Positions 5,905 through 7,702 of a stretch of DNA of 7,702 nucleotides are shown piece after piece; position 1 is the first letter of the stretch; the number at the start of each line of letters is the position of its first letter. A program made the position numbers and the translations under genes. The notes under the pieces are model-generated. The model had not been told where the DNA came from, ran no database searches, and saw only the letters and a program-made list of their open reading frames with translations. Source of the stretch: an uncultured Saprospirales bacterium (lineage in GTDB: Bacteria; Bacteroidota; Bacteroidia; Chitinophagales; Saprospiraceae); NCBI GenBank assembly GCA_937926355.1, contig CALAZP010000021.1:1-7702 (forward strand), written 5' to 3'.

Positions 5905-6929
5905 CTACTTTACAAATCTTCCAACCCAACCTTCCCCATTTTTATATACCTGAATCACATACAAGCCAGGCTTCAGGCTTGATATATCGATTATATCTTC
6001 CTTTTGAGATTGGATTTTAAATACCCCACCTAAAACAGAATAGATTATCATGAGGTCTGGATTCTCGATATTTATGGTCAAATAATCGGAGGCTGGATTT
6101 GGATAGATGGAAAGTGAGTTTACTTTCTCTGGAAATGAGTTCGATGAGATTGTACCCCATATCAAATCTACATATTCTGGGTTGTCTATAAAAGGATTTC
6201 GATTACCCTGAAATTCGTAAATCACTTCATTGCGATTCTTCTCAAAATCATCCACAGGGTCTTGCTGGTGCCACTTCAGGAGAGTAGAAAGTTTACCATG
6301 AAAGCCTTTACCTGGTTGATTTAGGTAATAGGTGTCCACTTCATCCACAAGTTCTAAATCAGGTTCAACTCCATCTCCTTCATATCTTGTTGCCATATAA
6401 AAGAGCATCCGAGCAACATCGCCTTTAACTTCATCTCGTGGCTCCCAGCTATCACCATCTTTTTTATTCGTTGTTGGACCATCTGCATCAATATACACAG
6501 TACCCCCCTCATCAAAGTCAAGGTTGCTTCTACCTGAATTTACCGTTCCATCGGTTGGCCTAATATGATGTGCATCCGTACCTGCCCCCAAGTCATTACC
6601 AAATTGTCCATGACTTTTTGCCCAGACATGCTCTCGTGTCCACCCATTGCCATTATTGTATTCCTGCTCTGCATCAACAGACCAACCTGTGTAAATAATA
6701 TGACGTTATTGGAGTTACTCGTATCTTTATCTGTTTCTTTTAAGATGTCCCATACATCTGTCATTAAAGAGGTGTAAGGGTATTCTACGTGATTTTTTAT
6801 GATGTCGTGCAATGCAATCTTGAGTTGACTCTTAGACAGTCCTTCAGCTGTTGAGTAGTAGTTGGAAGGAATTTGCCCAAATAATGGCAAATAAGATAAT
6901 GCTATTAGTACACCAAGGAAGATCCGCAA
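5905..6929 (-). pseudogene. Secreted endonuclease I family nuclease with T9SS sorting domain, split by a one-base deletion
   Basis: Two overlapping frames join into one protein of 341 residues if one base is added at 6693-6695, where a run of three A (plus strand) should be four; the product then reads VILFYTGWSVDAEQEYNNG. In order: signal peptide (RIFLGVLIALSYLPLFGQ), the start NYYSTAEGLSKSQLKIALHD, the active-site segment TREHVWAKSHGQFG (His in Arg-Glu-His), TDAHHIRPTDG, SWEPRDEVKGDVARMLFYMA, RNEVIYEFQGNRNPFID, YVDLIWG, and a C-terminal type A sorting domain (IYPNPASDYLTIN...GLYVIQVYKNG). The family cleaves DNA and RNA non-specifically outside the cell, for defence or nutrient and phosphate gain. 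The start at 6929 is TTG; a TAG at 6945-6947 closes the frame upstream and no ATG lies between, so the start is uncertain. As sequenced, the upstream part runs out of frame from the deletion on and lacks the active site and sorting domain. Confidence 0.88.
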
Positions 6930-6969
6930 GACCAGATTTTTGTACTAAAATAAAAATTGTATAACTAAT

Positions 6970-7002
6970 AAAAAAAAGAAGGCAGCAATTAATTCCACCT
7001 CC
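6970..7002 (-). terminator. Probable intrinsic terminator after the small-protein operon
   Basis: On the minus strand GGAGGTGG, a nine-base loop and CTGCCTTC form an eight-pair stem (five standard pairs, three G-U), followed directly by eight T. It begins eight bases after the stop codon of the gene ending at 7010 and would separate this operon from the endonuclease gene downstream. The stem is only moderately stable because of the wobble pairs. Confidence 0.5.
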
Positions 7003-7009
7003 CTATTTT

Positions 7010-7297
7010 CTATATATAACAGTCCTCGAACTTGTAACAACCATCTACAATCACTTCGTCAGCTTCTTCATCTGAGTAGTTTCTAGTTTCTTCTCTAATC
7101 TCAATAATTCGACCCTTAGGAACTAATTTTAGTATGTCCATAATGGAATCTCTTTTATTTTGATTTTTTTGTAGTAAACTTGGAAATTGTTCAAAAATGT
7201 CATCCATCAGCTCGTTAAAAGTGAAATCCGCTGCAATGGTAGATCTCCATCTAATGAAATCTACTACTTCTTTAGTTTTTAATTTTTTAAGTTTCAT
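7010..7297 (-). CDS. Small protein of unknown function, paralogue of its upstream neighbour
   Basis: The gene encodes 95 residues from ATG at 7297. I do not recognise a family. It has no signal peptide or membrane segment, so it is probably cytoplasmic, and it is rich in charged residues, with a basic start (MKLKKLKTKE) and an acidic C-terminal third (SDEEADEVIVDG). It aligns without gaps from Met1 to the upstream gene product: about 21 identities in 93 positions, including E10-V11, I15, R18, D24, L30, F38-P39, D54-I55, P60 and I67-E69-E70. This pattern marks the pair as diverged tandem duplicates. It is the second gene of a two-gene unit, 16 bp after its partner, and is followed by a likely terminator. 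The ungapped match supports a real protein and the chosen start. Confidence 0.7.
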   Translation of the reverse strand: MKLKKLKTKEVVDFIRWRSTIAADFTFNELMDDIFEQFPSLLQKNQNKRDSIMDILKLVPKGRIIEIREETRNYSDEEADEVIVDGCYKFEDCYI

Positions 7298-7313
7298 TTT
7301 AAAGGTTTTTAAA

Positions 7314-7595
7314 TTAAAAAATTGGATAAGTTGGCTTCCCTTCCTCTATTATTTTGCTGACTTTATCACCAGGTAGCTTCTCAACTTCTTCTTGAATCTT
7401 TATAACTATTCGAGTCGGAATTTGAATCATTATGTCTTTGATAGCTTTTCCTGAGTGATTTGGGAAATGATTTAGCCTAGGAAATGCCTTTAAAACCGAA
7501 TCGTATAGATTAAAAAGACTGATATCTGGGTCTTCAGCAAAGCGAAATTTGATGTAGCGATTAACTTCCATCATAATAAAATTTGAATCGATCAT
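7314..7595 (-). CDS. Small protein of unknown function, first gene of the pair
   Basis: The gene encodes 93 residues from ATG at 7595 (MIDSNFIMMEVNRYIKF). The frame is open up to a TTG at 7631, but the ATG start makes the protein match its downstream paralogue residue for residue from Met1 (E10-V11 coincide), so I prefer it. No family is recognised; there is no signal peptide or transmembrane segment. Shared features with the paralogue include an aromatic and basic stretch at 14-18 (YIKFR against FIRWR), FP at 38-39, a helical stretch with DI at 54-55, and the segment IKIQEE (IEIREE in the paralogue). It is separated from the next gene by 16 bp, which suggests co-transcription. Upstream lies an A-tract and T-tract inverted repeat (7649-7656 and 7663-7670); I could not identify a clear Bacteroidota promoter. 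Confidence 0.7.
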   Translation of the reverse strand: MIDSNFIMMEVNRYIKFRFAEDPDISLFNLYDSVLKAFPRLNHFPNHSGKAIKDIMIQIPTRIVIKIQEEVEKLPGDKVSKIIEEGKPTYPIF

Positions 7596-7702
7596 ATTAA
7601 TGCCTTTACTATAAATATATAGTGGTAGCAAAAAAATCCTATGAAATCGAAAAAAAGTTAGTTTTTTTTCAAGTTGATAATCAGCACATTGAAAGTTGAA
7701 TT

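Noticed and set aside
6565..6777. Plus-strand frame of 70 codons
   Set aside because: It lies opposite the endonuclease active-site region, which is clearly coding on the minus strand after frame repair.
7649..7670. A-tract and T-tract inverted repeat as a terminator
   Set aside because: The stem has a single G-C pair at its base and lies upstream of the first gene of the operon, so it is not a convincing intrinsic terminator.

Overview
The window looks like a decaying accessory region of a Bacteroidota chromosome (Cytophagales or Flavobacteriales type). The evidence is the low GC content, a C-terminal type IX secretion sorting domain, lipoproteins whose Cys is followed by Ser-Glu-Glu-Glu (a surface-export signal typical of the phylum), absence of Shine-Dalgarno sequences, and an integrase 3' end of a type I associate with this phylum. 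Almost everything reads on the minus strand; the one exception is the integrase remnant.

Layout from left to right: (a) 1-243, no gene; (b) 244-966, a secreted-protein gene broken by one in-frame TGA; (c) 1058-1549, plus strand, the C-terminal half of a tyrosine recombinase; (d) 1546-4940, a tandem array of three related lipoprotein genes, minus strand, encoding putative surface zinc metallopeptidases, two intact and the third without its 5' part; (e) 4938-5662, remnants of a type I restriction-modification locus (hsdM start and an XRE-type regulator), both broken, with hsdM fused out of frame to the third lipoprotein gene; (f) 5663-5904, intergenic; (g) 5905-6929, a T9SS-exported endonuclease I split by one missing base; (h) 7010-7595, a two-gene operon of small, unrecognised paralogous proteins followed by a likely intrinsic terminator.

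The most interesting structure is the lipoprotein array. The recombinase gene and the first lipoprotein gene converge and share the bases TTAA in their stop codons. The last 12 codons of the recombinase gene recur, slightly altered, at the 3' end of the second and third lipoprotein genes, with the same stop-codon overlap. The repeating unit is therefore 'recombinase 3' tail plus one oppositely oriented lipoprotein gene' (1338 and 1347 bp). In addition, a 356-bp block (gene 5' end, spacer with the recombinase tail, next gene's 3' end) is perfectly identical between its two copies while the catalytic bodies between the blocks have diverged. This could be plain tandem duplication with gene conversion, or an integron-like cassette array in which the recombinase 3' end is the attachment site. 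The sequence alone does not decide.

Four of the pseudogenes (secreted protein, hsdM, XRE regulator, endonuclease) carry only one or two point lesions each in otherwise well-conserved frames. This fits recent decay, but single-base sequencing or assembly errors cannot be excluded without reads.
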